The notes beneath the pieces are model-generated. The model made no database searches. It saw nothing but the letters and a program-made list of their open reading frames with translations, and had not been told where the DNA came from. DNA of 64,000 bases from Takakia lepidozioides (lineage: Eukaryota > Streptophyta > Takakiopsida > Takakiales > Takakiaceae), in NCBI GenBank assembly GCA_030704615.1, contig CM060733.1, positions 10,230,001-10,294,000 of the forward strand, in the 5' to 3' direction. Positions 33,590 through 44,217 of the stretch are shown in pieces (within the stretch, counting starts at the first letter, position 1; every line of letters starts with the position of its first letter). A program made the position numbers and the translations under genes.

Positions 33590-34320
33590 AAGAGAGCAAG
33601 GCCTCACCCTGCATAGAGTGACTTCCAAGTTCAAATGCAGGTGAGCTTCTTCTTCTTGGCTGATTCTAATGGGAACATCAAACCCTGTCAAACAGGCTCT
33701 GTGCTGGCGGAAGAGAGTAGAAGAGATTCTCAAGGATTTGGAAGAGAGTAGAAGAGATTCTCAAGGATTTGAATCTAAGTCCGCAAGCCTTCACCCTGCT
33801 GGATAAATCTGACTTAGAGGCTGTAGTGTCCAAAGCCATGTCTGTTGCCAAGAAATTGTCTGATGAAAATGAAGTTAGGCAGAAAACTTCCTTGAACTTG
33901 TTTCCAATCTGTGACATGGGAGAGGCCATCATGGATGACCTCAAGGGTTTACCCACCCCCGGCACTAGACTGGAATTTAAACTCAGGGCGGGAAGTCTAT
34001 CTTCGAACAGCAAACAGAAGCAGAGAGGAAAGGGGCATTGCAAATGCCCGTTGTGTGGGCAACTTGAAGACAATATTCACTTTCTGATTCATTGTCCTGG
34101 GTACTCTCACCAGAGAGACCTCCTCTTCAAATCCATCAAGGGAATTGTGCCTGTACATCTGTTTACCAACTTTGAAAGTGTCGAGGCTGAGCCAAAAGGC
34201 CAGGCCCTTTGGGGCCTCAGTTATTGGGCAAACCACACACAGCAGATTGATGCTTGTGTAAAGGGATTTCTAGAGGATATCTGGAAAACTCGGATCAATT
34301 GTCTGTTCCAAGGTAAGTGA
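33590..34320 (+). pseudogene. Non-LTR retroelement C-terminal zinc domain
   Basis: The frame 33769-34320 contains EFKLRAGSLSSNSKQKQRGKGHCKCPLCGQLEDNIHFLIHCPGYSHQRDLL. This is the CxxC...HxxxxC zinc-binding module found after the reverse transcriptase and RNase H of non-LTR elements. Immediately upstream a 30-31-bp segment (GAAGAGAGTAGAAGAGATTC...) is tandemly duplicated at about 33708-33770. No reverse transcriptase is present, so this is a remnant. Confidence 0.6.
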
Positions 34321-36180
34321 TACTAGCGGTGTCGGCCCCTGACAAAGGTAGTTTCTGTCTCTTTGTTTTCCGCTCAAACTGGGCACGGGGTCAATGGCCG
34401 CTACAGCAAACGTCGTCTTATGGGTATTTTCTAATGTGAACATCCCTTTGTATACTTACCGTACTGGTATACTCTCGTCTTCCCATAGACAAATGTGCCT
34501 GGCCTTTACTAATGCGAGAGTAGCTGCCCGAGTGAGCCTTAATTCGCCACAAACTGCTACATAGCCTTCTTTAGCTGAAACGAAATTTGTGTGGCTAAAT
34601 GGTGGGACAATTCACTGCCTAACACAATCCGAACCATGTTGCTTACCCAGCCAAATGTGGGTTGCCAGCACTCCAATTACTGCCAAGTTCAATAGCCAAT
34701 TCTAACTTGACTTGGCTATAATTTGACTGGTCCCTCAGTCACACTAGCTCAGAGTCAGAACTTAAGCTTGACAGCAGTGTTGTAACATGTTCAGTGAGCA
34801 AAACACGCTTTCAACCTTTGCTAAAGAAGGTGCATTGTTTTAAAGGGATGTGTAACCTGCCTTCAGTGCATGATAACCATGTCTCAATATAAATAATCTA
34901 GTGAAACGTAACCTGCTGAGTACAGGAGTGTGACTTACCCAGCAGATATCGGTGAATTCTTTGAACAAGGCAGTGTTGGTAGCTCAGGCCTCATCATACT
35001 CATATCGAGACACCGTCAGTAACAGTGACTTCTCAACATATTGAAAAACCCATCATTCCACGAAAAGTTCAGCCATTAACAGTAAGCAGTCTAATCTTAT
35101 GGAAGGTGGTAGCAACTTCAAGTTTACAGAAGTATCATTTCCAAAGAGGGAAAGGTACCTGGTCAGAGCTACTGGCATGAACTAGCTGACCATCACAAAA
35201 ATGCTCCCCCCAACCAATCGACATCTCTTAGTACCCACCCGTACTCAATGTACAGATGGAAGGAGGAGTCTAACAACTTCACAATGACATTTTACTTGGA
35301 CAGCAGTGATTCAATGGAACTCTCTGATGCTAGTTGATGGCATGGACACAAACCACAAATGCTACAGTCAGACGGAAACTCCTGGCTCAGAAAGAGCATG
35401 AAGAGGAAGGCAGAAGAAGAGGGCTGACTAGTGGGGCACTGCTGGGAGTTGCCTCCAGATGCTAAGAATGTTTGCATCACCCAGGCAACCCCCCTACAAA
35501 TTGCATTCCTCTCTGTCTTTTTCCTCACATTCCTTTCTTGATTTTTCTCCCTTCCTCAAGCCTGCACAGTCCCACTCGGCTTGGATACTCGCAAAAAACT
35601 TACTGTGTAATAAGATGGACATGGCCTTCAAGCGATTCAAAATACCTGTGTAAACGATGACGCTGAATGGCTTTAAAAGACTAACTCTGCTTATGAACCT
35701 CCCTTTCATGCACACACATGTGGCGTTAGGTAGAGATCACGTTGCCCTCCCCAAATTCAAGGAGAGAGTTTGCATGATGGGGAGCCCAAGAAAAGAGAAC
35801 AAGAAAGCAAAGTGAGTGGGAATAAAGGGGGGAGGAATCAACATGCATAAGGCCGAGGGAATAGAGGTCAAGCAAGAAAGAGACCGCTACTGGGGACACA
35901 GAGGGGTTGGGGATATCTGAAGGCTGTAAGTGCCACAACTCTGACAATCTTTGACTAAAAAGCACCAGACTTATAAAATATCAGCAGCCACCACTGAAAT
36001 TCTCCATTCCAACATGCAAAGATAGACAGACGCTACATGATGTCAAATCCTAAGCTCCCATACACTGTACTGCCAGGTAGGTTCTGGTGGGGACCAACCC
36101 TGAACAGCCCTAGTGGTTGTAATCAAGCTGTTTCCTTTGTTTTCCCCTTCCATGAACACCATCCCCAATTCCAACTTGGG
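34321..36180. other. Intergenic stretch, no gene seen
   Basis: Only short unsupported frames. The base composition is ordinary and no strong repeat is recognised. Confidence 0.4.
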
Positions 36181-36189
36181 TGCAGCTCT

Positions 36190-36245
36190 AAAGGTAGCTC
36201 AGTTGGTTGGCGCTGGGATGCTACAGTAGCTTGAGACCATCAGTA
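36190..36245 (+). mobile_element. tRNA-like Pol III promoter relic
   Basis: GGTAGCTCAGTTGGTTGGCGC (36193-36213) is a good A box, and GCTTGAGACCATC about 20 bp later resembles a weak B box. It does not fold as a full tRNA, so it is probably a SINE or tRNA pseudogene. Confidence 0.35.
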
Positions 36246-36459
36246 GAACCCTAAACAGTTCTAGTGCCTGAAATCAAAGTGTTGAGAGAAACTCTTAGTC
36301 TTTGGGGTTACAGCTGACTGCATCATAACCAGAGAACTACTGGGAAAATTACTTGGCTAATTGATGTATGCCTCTCCAAGAGTCTGAGTGGATGTCTGCC
36401 ATAAGACTATGGAAAGGTCTTATACTCTGATTACTCCTGCAAGTTAGTGAACCCCCAAA

Positions 36460-37366
36460 AGTAGATGGCCAAGATTTGACTTGCCATTGTATTCTGGGAA
36501 GATTATGGCTGCCCTACACATTTGAGTCTTACTTAATGTCACGCATGTTACCTTACTCTGTTTCTGCATGGAAGAGTTTCCTTCCCTAACGGTGACACAA
36601 AAGAATATGTTGTTTGCGACTGACAAGCTGCAACAGCTATATCCTACTCTTCGCATTGCCTACACATGTGGCTGGTTCACTTTCCACATTTGTGAGGGTT
36701 TATTCATCCTCCAGCTGAGCATTCTCCACTATTATCCAACCAAAGGAGAGCTTATCAAGAACACCACACCCTTGTAACACTGACTGTTAATGCCACAAAG
36801 AACTCGAGTAGTCGAATTGTCATATCATTAATCATTGCCCATCAGGCATAGTGTACAATCCCTAAGTCCACTCTCAAGTATCTCAGTCATATACTACAAG
36901 AAGCAACTGGAGTCGAGTACAAGCTAAACAACCCTGGACCTATATGAATGTGACATTGTAGACAACACACAGCTCATCACACTTGCGTGCAATTTCTACT
37001 TGATAGCTTACAACCAGAAGGATCTGTACAGAAGACCATGCGGAGGTGACCTGCAAATCTCCATTTCACAAACTGTAACGGAAGTAACGAAGGTATGTTG
37101 TATGAGCCTTGGGCGAGATGCCAGGACCAAGTCAACCATCCCATTAGCTTTCTCTATGTGGCGCAAGACAAATGCATTGAGTTACTGTACTCTACTCCCG
37201 ATGAATGGATATCCTGTCTCTATGTGGATTGTTATCCAGTTGATGCCTTTTGTGGAGAGAATGCTTTACAAATCAAGTATTCGCCAAAATGACCCGACGG
37301 GAAATTACTCCCAGTCTCGCTTCACACTCTGATTCTTTTTGGGGGCCTAAGAATGTTATGTGCTCA
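36460..37366. repeat. 3' flank of trihelix copy 1, partly duplicated
   Basis: Several phrases recur in the same order downstream of the second trihelix gene: CAGTCATATACTACAAGAA (36883 and 42829), GATCTGTACA (37020 and 42911), ATCCTGTCTCTATGTGGA, and AAGTATTCGCCAAAATGACC (37276 and 43160). The duplication therefore extends beyond the gene, with increasing divergence away from it. Confidence 0.65.
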
Positions 37367-38356
37367 CTAACCATCTTCTTGAGCAAGTTTGTTGATCAAA
37401 GCTGCAAAAAGCTCATCCCTCTTCTGTGCACGCGCTTCTTCTCTTGCCCGTCTCTGTTCTTCACGCTCCCGCCAAGCATGTTCTCTGACAATGCGCTCCT
37501 GTTCAAGCTTTTCCATGGCATCTCTCCACTCCTGCTCTCGGATTCGCCGTTCTTGCTCCCTCCTCTCCACGGAGTCGCGCCATTGCTCCTCCACTCTTTG
37601 TTGCTGCAGGAAAAAGTCCTCTAAGACTTCCTGCATGCTGTTGGCTCGATACTTCTCGGCAGTCACCCTCTGCCTTTCCTTGTCAGTTTTTCGTTTTTTG
37701 CGACGAACAAGACGTTCGTCTTCACTGTCATCGTCATCGTTGTCTTCATCATCGGTGTCCTCATCCGAAGACTTTTGCTTCCCACGTTTTGCTTTCTTCT
37801 TTGGCCTCGATCCTGCCTCCGACTCCAGCAAAAGCCTATCCATATTCTTGGCGCGCTCTTTAAATATTGCATCAAGCTCCTCGAAGAAAGGGCATTGCCG
37901 ACCGTTGTCAGGCTCAGTCGTTTCTTTCCCCTGCGTACATTTGCACCAGCAAAAACCATCTCAAATTGACAAAGAGACTCCAAACACAACGAAAACACGA
38001 TCAGCAGTTACACTACAGCTGCAGCTAAGCAAGGAAGCATCAGAGACCTTGTATCGGTTGACCAGGTTCTTCCATTTACATTTACACTGGTCAGCACTTC
38101 TTCGGAAGCCCTTCTCCTTCATCTTCCCGGCAATGAGTTCCCACAGCGTCTTATTGCGTTTAGTCTGAGTGAAGTCCTTCTCAAGCTCTGCCCGGATAGC
38201 AATAAACTCCTTTGTCTCATGATAGCCCCACTGTGGAATCCGATCTTCTTTTCTGCGACTCCCCCTTGGGGTCAGTGACCCCATCTCCGCCATGTCCGTT
38301 CCATCTGGGGAAGGCTGCAGGGGAAATGCTGTCATTACGGCCAGATTTTCCCCCAT
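37367..38356 (-). CDS. Trihelix transcription factor, GT-3 type (copy 1)
   Basis: Two exons, 38048-38356 and 37367-37930, joined in phase 0 at RYK|GKETTEPD, give about 290 aa. Residues about 38-105 form the trihelix DNA-binding domain with its tryptophans: PQWGYHETKEFIAIRAEL, NKTLWELIAGKMKEKGFRRS, QCKCKWKNLVNRYK. The ETTEPD...CPFFEELDAIF block after the intron is characteristic of the GT-3a/GT-3b group. Then come a basic stretch (RPKKKAKRGKQK), an acidic run (DEDTDDEDNDDDDSEDE), a second basic stretch (RRKKRKTDKERQR) and a long Arg/Glu-rich coiled coil to the end. It probably acts as a nuclear DNA-binding regulator. It is about 96% identical to the copy at 43239-44217. The 259-residue serine-rich frame opposite is an antisense artefact. 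Confidence 0.92.
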
Positions 38357-38705
38357 CAGGCCCGCGGGCCTGCTTGCGTACGCCAGTGTGCCCCGATTTC
38401 CTGAACGGCACAGCCTCTCTTCAATTCACTGTAACTCTCTCTTTCCCTACCCCTCCGCCTCAAGCACACCTCGCTCCCTCTAGACGTCTCGCTCCCTCTC
38501 TCAAATCCCTTCAACTAAGAAATCTTTGTTTCACAGAAGCTGACACTGACAGACCTGATGAAAAATGCTTGGTGCACGAAAACCCTAGAATGGCCGTGCA
38601 TTATAATGTGCTTGTTTCCTTGTGTCCAACAAGAAGATCTGTGAAGAAATCCATCGCCTTCGCAATCCCCACACGAGACGACAGCAGAGCAGACACACCA
38701 ACAAC

Positions 38706-38815
38706 AGTTGAGTAATTTACTATAGCTTCTGTTTTCGTCGCTGGTTGAGCAGCTTACTATAGCTTTTGTTTTTTTCTCTAACTGAGTAGTTTACTATAAC
38801 TTTTTGTTTTCTTCT
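38706..38815 (+). repeat. Short tandem repeat, unit about 47 bp, three copies
   Basis: The phrase GAGTA.TTTACTATA.CTTTTGTTTT with a CTCT spacer recurs at about 38709, 38747 and 38785. Just downstream, AATAAAGTTTTACAGG (38890-38905) resembles the tail of the LINE remnant at 6325, hinting at a LINE 3' end here. Confidence 0.5.
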
Positions 38816-38984
38816 CTTGTTTCTTGTTCCCTCCCCCCCTTTTTGGGAACTTCACATCGTATGCACGTTCACCCATTGTACATGTTGTAAATAAAGTTTT
38901 ACAGGTTTCATCAACAACATCGTCTTCCTCACAAAATGTATAATATACGCCTCACGTTAGCTCTGCCGTTAGCTCTTATGCTCA

Positions 38985-39445
38985 CGTTCCCCTCAGAGTT
39001 CCCAAAGTTCTCCAAGAGTAGGTAAGGAAAAGGAGTTCCCCTCAGAGTTCCCAAAGTTCTCCAAGAGTAGGTAAAGAAAAGGAGTTCCCCTCAGAGTTCC
39101 TCTCAGAGTTCCCAAAGTTTTCCAGAGTTAGGTAGGGAAAAGGAAGTGTGAGAGAAAGAGAGAGTTCCCCTCAGCGTTCCCAAAGTTTTCCAGAGTAAGG
39201 TAGGGAAAAGGAAGTGTGAGAGAAAGAGAGAGTTCCCCTCAGCGTTCCCAAAGTTTTCCAGAGTAAGGTAGGGAAAAGGAAGTCAGAGAGAGAGAGAGGG
39301 AGAGTTCCCCTCAGAGTTCCCAAAGTTTTCCAGAGTTAGGTAGGGAAAAGGAAGTCTGAGAGAGAGAGAGAGAGAGAGGGTTCCCCTGAGCGTTCCCAAA
39401 GTTTCCAAGAGTAGTTAGGGAAAAGGAGGTCTGAGAGAGAGAGAG
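38985..39445 (+). repeat. Minisatellite upstream of prefoldin 3
   Basis: About seven units built on GTTCCCCTCAG.GTTCCC, AAAGTT.TCCA, AGAGTAGGTA and GGAAAAGGA. The first units are about 53 bp; later ones reach about 65-70 bp through added GTGAGAGAAAGAGA or (GA)n segments. The array ends about 40 bp before the prefoldin ATG, so it lies in the promoter or 5' leader. Confidence 0.9.
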
Positions 39446-39486
39446 AGAGAGAGGAAGGGGTGTATGGTATAGAGTAGAGCGGAGCG

Positions 39487-40038
39487 ATGGCGTCGTCGTC
39501 AGAGCAGCGAGGCATACCTGCAGCGCCTTTTGTGGAGGATGTGCAATCCTTCTTGACTCAGTATCAGTCAGACGGCTCGATCGCGCTCTCTGCCCTGCAA
39601 GAGAAGCTACGGCAGTACAAATTGGCAGAGATGAAGCTGCTGGCGCAAAGAAGGGATCTTCAGGCCAAGATTCCCGACATAAAGAAGTGCTTGCAGATCG
39701 TAGGGGCGTTGATCGATAAACAGGGAACTGGCGAGTCCGTGAAGTTGGATTTCGAGTTGGTGGAGGGCATCTACTCGCAGGCGCAGTTTGAAGAGGCCAA
39801 TTCGGTGTGCCTCTGGCTTGGGGCTAATGTCATGCTGGAGTATTCATGTGATGAAGCTGTGGATCTGTTGACGCTTAACCTGGAGACTGCAAGCACGAAT
39901 TTGCAAGACATTGCTGAAGATATGCATTATTTGCGCGACCAGATCACCATCACCGAGGTCACAACTGCACGTGTGTACAACTGGGATGTGCATCAACGTC
40001 GGAGACAGCGATTGCTGAAGACCGATGATACATCTTAA
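39487..40038 (+). CDS. PFD3: Prefoldin subunit 3 (VBP1/PFD3), intronless
   Basis: A 183-aa uninterrupted frame matching prefoldin subunit 3. This alpha-type subunit of the cytosolic prefoldin hexamer delivers unfolded tubulin and actin to the chaperonin CCT. Conserved blocks are RGIPAAPFVEDVQSFL, QYKLAEMKLLAQRRDLQAKIPDIKKCL, DFELVEGIYSQAQFEEANSVCLWLGANVMLEYSCDEAVDLL and TTARVYNWDVHQRRRQR. These form two coiled-coil helices linked by a short beta region. The length is close to the family norm (about 190-200). The ATG sits in GAGCGATGG after a purine-rich leader. The absence of introns, in a window where other genes are spliced, suggests a retroposed copy. The frame is intact, so it may be functional. 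Confidence 0.93.
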   Translation: MASSSEQRGIPAAPFVEDVQSFLTQYQSDGSIALSALQEKLRQYKLAEMKLLAQRRDLQAKIPDIKKCLQIVGALIDKQGTGESVKLDFELVEGIYSQAQFEEANSVCLWLGANVMLEYSCDEAVDLLTLNLETASTNLQDIAEDMHYLRDQITITEVTTARVYNWDVHQRRRQRLLKTDDTS

Positions 40039-41015
40039 CTATCTTGTGCCCCTCATTTCGAGCAGTGAATGCCTCTCGACTTATTATCCTCCTTCTCTTT
40101 CTGTTCATATTCTCTTGTGAGATTGGAGGAGTCATGTTATTGTGACCTCTCTCCGCTATAGAGGCTAAGCAGACAACAGCATACAGGAAGATGCAAATCT
40201 TGTTCAATTCTTGACACGCCCGGTCCCACCATGTGCGGGAAACGGTTTTGACTTAGATTGTAATTATTCTGCGAGAAGGTGTTGTACAGTATCCATGTGC
40301 CGATCGTCACGTTCAAACATGTCAACCCTGACTAGGGAAGCTATATAGTGATCCCAGGATCAAAAGAGCATTTCAGAGTGGAGGCTGAAGTCCATATGGT
40401 GCACCCACTGTTCAAGCAGGCGCTCCTTGGACAAAAGACCAGTTACGTATAACTGAAAGCTCCATTTGCCCTTCACAAACTGAAGAGTCCAGAGCATGAT
40501 TGTCATTGGTATTCAACCAAGGTGGTTATATGAAACCATCAAGTGCTTGATTCTTCAATTCTAATGTAAGGGTGGTTATATTTTCACATATGCATGAACA
40601 GAAGAAACCAATGTTCATACCAAAGGAGCACCAAAGATGTTGGATGTCTCCACCTCCCAAAGGGAATAGAAACAAGTGTGGCACAGAGGCCTCCCTCTTG
40701 GAGAGATGGATGAGATTGTGTTCTGAAGGAGGTTAACAACTTACAGGATAACTACGCTGAAGTAGCCACAGAGCTTTGGCAGCAGCAGAAATGAAGGCAA
40801 TGGCCGTGAGTGAAGGTGACAATAGTAGCTCTATGAGACCATTCACCCAACTAGAAAACTACTTGGTCGATTGATGATCGATCAATCAATTTCATAGCTT
40901 GTGACTGCCTGGTCCTTGAGACAATGTTCTGCAAGCTCTTTCCCTCTTTGCCCTACAGAGGTACTGCCAATATTTTCTGTGAACACTCCCTCTGGACATT
41001 TGCTTTCAGTATTTG
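40039..41015. other. 3' flank of prefoldin and intergenic DNA
   Basis: No gene is supported. Two similar GGTGGTTATAT phrases (about 40520 and 40570) occur. No clear polyadenylation signal was assigned. Confidence 0.4.
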
Positions 41016-41026
41016 CTGTTGATCAG

Positions 41027-41716
41027 GTCCCTTCCAGACTAGCGACCGGACAAAACACTCAAAAACAACGTTTGTCCACCGTTTCGGCCACCTCATAGAT
41101 GCCATGTCATCAAAAGTTGCGGGGAGTTGCAGGAACCCAGCGGACAAGCTTCACAGTGTTTTCACACCAAGTAAGGGGTCCACTATATCTTGTCAAACTG
41201 TCTGGTTTTTTTTCAAGGTTTCTTGTGGAGAGTATCGCACACAGCCATGGAGCCTTCGGGAAGTGATCTCCTTGCAACACTTGCTCTTCAGTTTTCCATG
41301 TTCATTATTTTAGAGGCTATGTCGAATAGACATTCTCTAGCAATAAACAACCATCTACAAACTGTATTGACCATCCTTCACAGTTTGATATTGCATTGTC
41401 TCTTCCTGCAAAAAGAAATCTTCTGATTCTGGCTTTACGCTGCTCTGGCAAAGGTAGAAAGAAGCGCGAAGAGAGCCACCGACAGGCTTCGTTAGGTTTT
41501 GTCCAGTGGAGAAGATTTGGGGCCTGCTACTACCTGGCCCCAAATTTGCTTTGCTTTTTCAGCTGAGGTGGCAAAATTGGAGCGATGACCAGTACATTCC
41601 AGACTCTCCTCTTCAGTGGACAAAGCCAAGTCTGAAAGCGTGTAGCGGACAAAATCCGGTTTTTAACCAATCAGAGTGCTAAGTTCGTTTTGTCCGGTCA
41701 CTAGTCTGGAACGGCC
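41027..41716. mobile_element. Possible inverted-repeat element (MITE-like)
   Basis: CCTTCCAGACTAGCGACCGG followed by ACAAAAC (about 41030-41056) recurs inverted at about 41689-41715 (GTTTTGTCCGGTCACTAGTC, then TGGAACGG), with one or two mismatches over about 27 bp. Interior copies of a TTTTGTCC/GGACAAA core occur near 41075, 41499, 41617 and 41649. No target duplication could be fixed, so the superfamily is unknown. Confidence 0.5.
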
Positions 41717-43238
41717 AGTATCCAAAACCACCATGAATTTTCACGCGATAGAAAACTTCGCTTCGTTGGATTTTGAAGTGCCCCATAGTACAGTACAAAT
41801 TCTGGGAAGGTTCTTCCAACCATCCATCCCTGCTATGCTGCCAACAGACAGGGAAAGAAAAAGTGAGAAGGTTGAGTGTCAGAGCTTCTTGAGACAGATG
41901 AGGGGTTGGGAAAATTGAAGCCAAAAGAAACAAAAACTGCCAGATCTTGACCATCTTTACATGAAAAGGCACCACTAGAGAAATTTCAATGGCTGTTAAC
42001 TTATCACCAGTCCAGCATGCAAGGCTTGCACGGGAGTCAAAGAGACCAACATTCCATCAAATCCACGCCCTTCTTGAAGCTAACATGTCCATTTTCTGAT
42101 GAATTCAGGGCAGTAAATGGAAAGCATTCCCCTTTCCAACTTGGGTGGATCTTTGATGCTTGACAAAGGGCTGGGCCACTACCCTGGCCATGTCAGCACT
42201 ATGTCGAATTGACGCAGTCAATACAACATTAACCTCGGCCATCAGCAGCCTAGACAGTAACCGTCACTGGCAACAGCTTGATTACAGTCCCTGGCTGGTT
42301 GGGGGCAGGAATTACTGGAAAATATTGGCGATCTATCTGTGTCAAGAGCCTCAGTTGCCACCAGGCATTAGCATTCATGGGCAGGGTGACAGACCATGTA
42401 ATTCTGGTTGCTCCTATGATTCCGTGATGGTTACATAGCCTGCTCCTCACCTTTGTGTCTCAGATAATGCCAGCCAGCTTACTTCCTCTGCTTCTTCCTT
42501 GAATAGTACCTCCCTCCAGACAAAACAATGTTGTTTCCCTTCGAGGATCCAAAACAGCTGTATGCTTGCTCTGAAGGGATCCCCCCAGTGTGCACTGCCT
42601 AACCATATTGCCATGGGAGTGCTGCTGGTTAACTTCACACATTTGTGAGGCTCTGACCATTCTCTACTCGAGCATCCTTCAACTATGCAAAACAAGAAGA
42701 CATCGTTTGCCTGTAACATCCCAGAGGTGTTGAGTGATCCAATTTTCATATTTAACATTGGCCAGTCAGATACAAAATTATCTGATTTGGCATAGAGTAG
42801 AATCCCTCTGTCCAACATCAGTAATTTCAGTCATATACTACAAGAACTAAATGGCATGGAGTAGGAGCTAAACACCCTTGGACTGAAATTCCAAACTTCT
42901 TGCTGTTAGAAGGATCTGTACAAATCACAATTTCACAAGCTGCGGCAGAAGTAGGGCCATGCACTAGATAGCAGGACCTTTTGCGGCACAACACAATCAC
43001 AATGGGGAGAGGGATATGTTACTGTACTCTCCCACCCAATACCTCCACACATTACTCCATGTGCCAATCATATCTAGGACCAGCAAAGGACATCCTGTCT
43101 CTATGTGGAATTTTATCCTGAGTTGTTGATGCCTTTTGTGGAGAGCATGCTTTACAAATAAAGTATTCGCCAAAATGACCCGACTGGAATCACTCCCAGT
43201 CTCGCTTCACTTGTGGGCCTAAGAATGTTATATGCTCA
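41717..43238. other. Intergenic DNA including the 3' flank of trihelix copy 2
   Basis: From about 42590 onwards the sequence parallels 36480-37366. No other gene is supported. Small frames at 42447-42818 are not recognised. Confidence 0.45.
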
Positions 43239-44217
43239 CTAACCATCTTCTTGAGCAAGTTTGTTGATCAAAGCTGCAAAAAGCTCATCCCTCTTCTCTG
43301 CGCGCGCTTCTTCTCTTGCCCGTCTCTGTTCTTCACGCTCCCGCCAAGCATGTTCTCTGACAATGCGCTCCTGTTCAAGATTTTCCATGGCATCTCTCCA
43401 CTCCTGTTCTCGCATTCGCCGATCTTGCTCCCTCCTCTCCACGGAGTCGCGCCATTGCTCCTCCACTCTTTGTTGCTGCAGGAAAAAGTCCTCTAAAACT
43501 TCCTGCATGCTGTTGGCTCGATACTTATCTGCAGTCACCCTCTGCCTTTCCTTGTCAGGTTTGCGTTTTTTGCGACGAACAAGACGTTCGTCTTCACTGT
43601 CGTCCTCATCGTTGTCTTCATCATCAGTGTCCTCATCCGAAAACTTTTGCTTCCCACGTTTTGCTTTCTTCTTTGGCCTCGATCCTGCCTCCGACTCCAG
43701 CAAAAGCCTATCCATATTCTTGGCGCGCTCTTTAAATATTGCATCAAGCTCCTCGAAGAAAGGGCATTGCCGACCGTTGTCAGGCTCAGTAGTCTCCTTC
43801 CCCTGCGTACATGGGCACCAGCAAACACCCAAATTCACAAACGGACTCCAAACACAACGAAAGCATAATCATCACCTATCAGTGCTGCAGCTAAGCGAAG
43901 AGGAGCAGGACCTTGTATCGGTTGACCAGGTTCTTCCATTTACATTTACACTGGTCAGCACTTCTTCGGAAGCCCTTCTCCTTCATTTTCCCGGCAATGA
44001 GTTCCCACAGAGTCTTATTGCGTTTGGTCTGAGTGAAGTCCTTCTCAAGCTCTGCCCGGACAGCAATAAACTCCTTAGTCTCATGATAGCCCCACTGTGG
44101 AATGCGATCTTCTTTTCTGCGGCTCTCCGTGGTCAGTGACCCCATCTCCGCCATGTCCGTTCCATCTGGAGAAGGTTGCAGGGGGAATGCTGTCATCACG
44201 GCCAGATTTTCCTCCAT
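43239..44217 (-). CDS. Trihelix transcription factor, GT-3 type (copy 2)
   Basis: Exons 43912-44217 and 43239-43802 mirror copy 1 at 37367-38356, with the same phase-0 intron, and give 289 aa. The trihelix tryptophans, the ETTEPD block, basic and acidic stretches and terminal coiled coil are all kept. By hand I count about twelve substitutions and one single-residue gap, for example S to F before DEDTDDEDND, T to P in RRKKRK.DKER, and I to V in the trihelix. The intact frames and mostly conservative changes suggest both copies encode functional proteins. A direct-repeat gene duplication 5.9 kb apart, with the prefoldin gene lying between. Confidence 0.92.

Noticed and set aside
36193-36245. 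Functional tRNA gene
   Set aside because: The A box is good, but the B box is degraded and no acceptor stem pairing was found.
37389-38168. Long serine/cysteine-rich plus-strand frame (259 aa)
   Set aside because: It is the antisense of the Arg/Glu-rich trihelix coding; the minus strand has the conserved trihelix domain and proper splice sites.
43261-44139. Long plus-strand frame (292 aa) over the second trihelix gene
   Set aside because: Antisense shadow of the same low-complexity coding, and it crosses the intron of the real gene.
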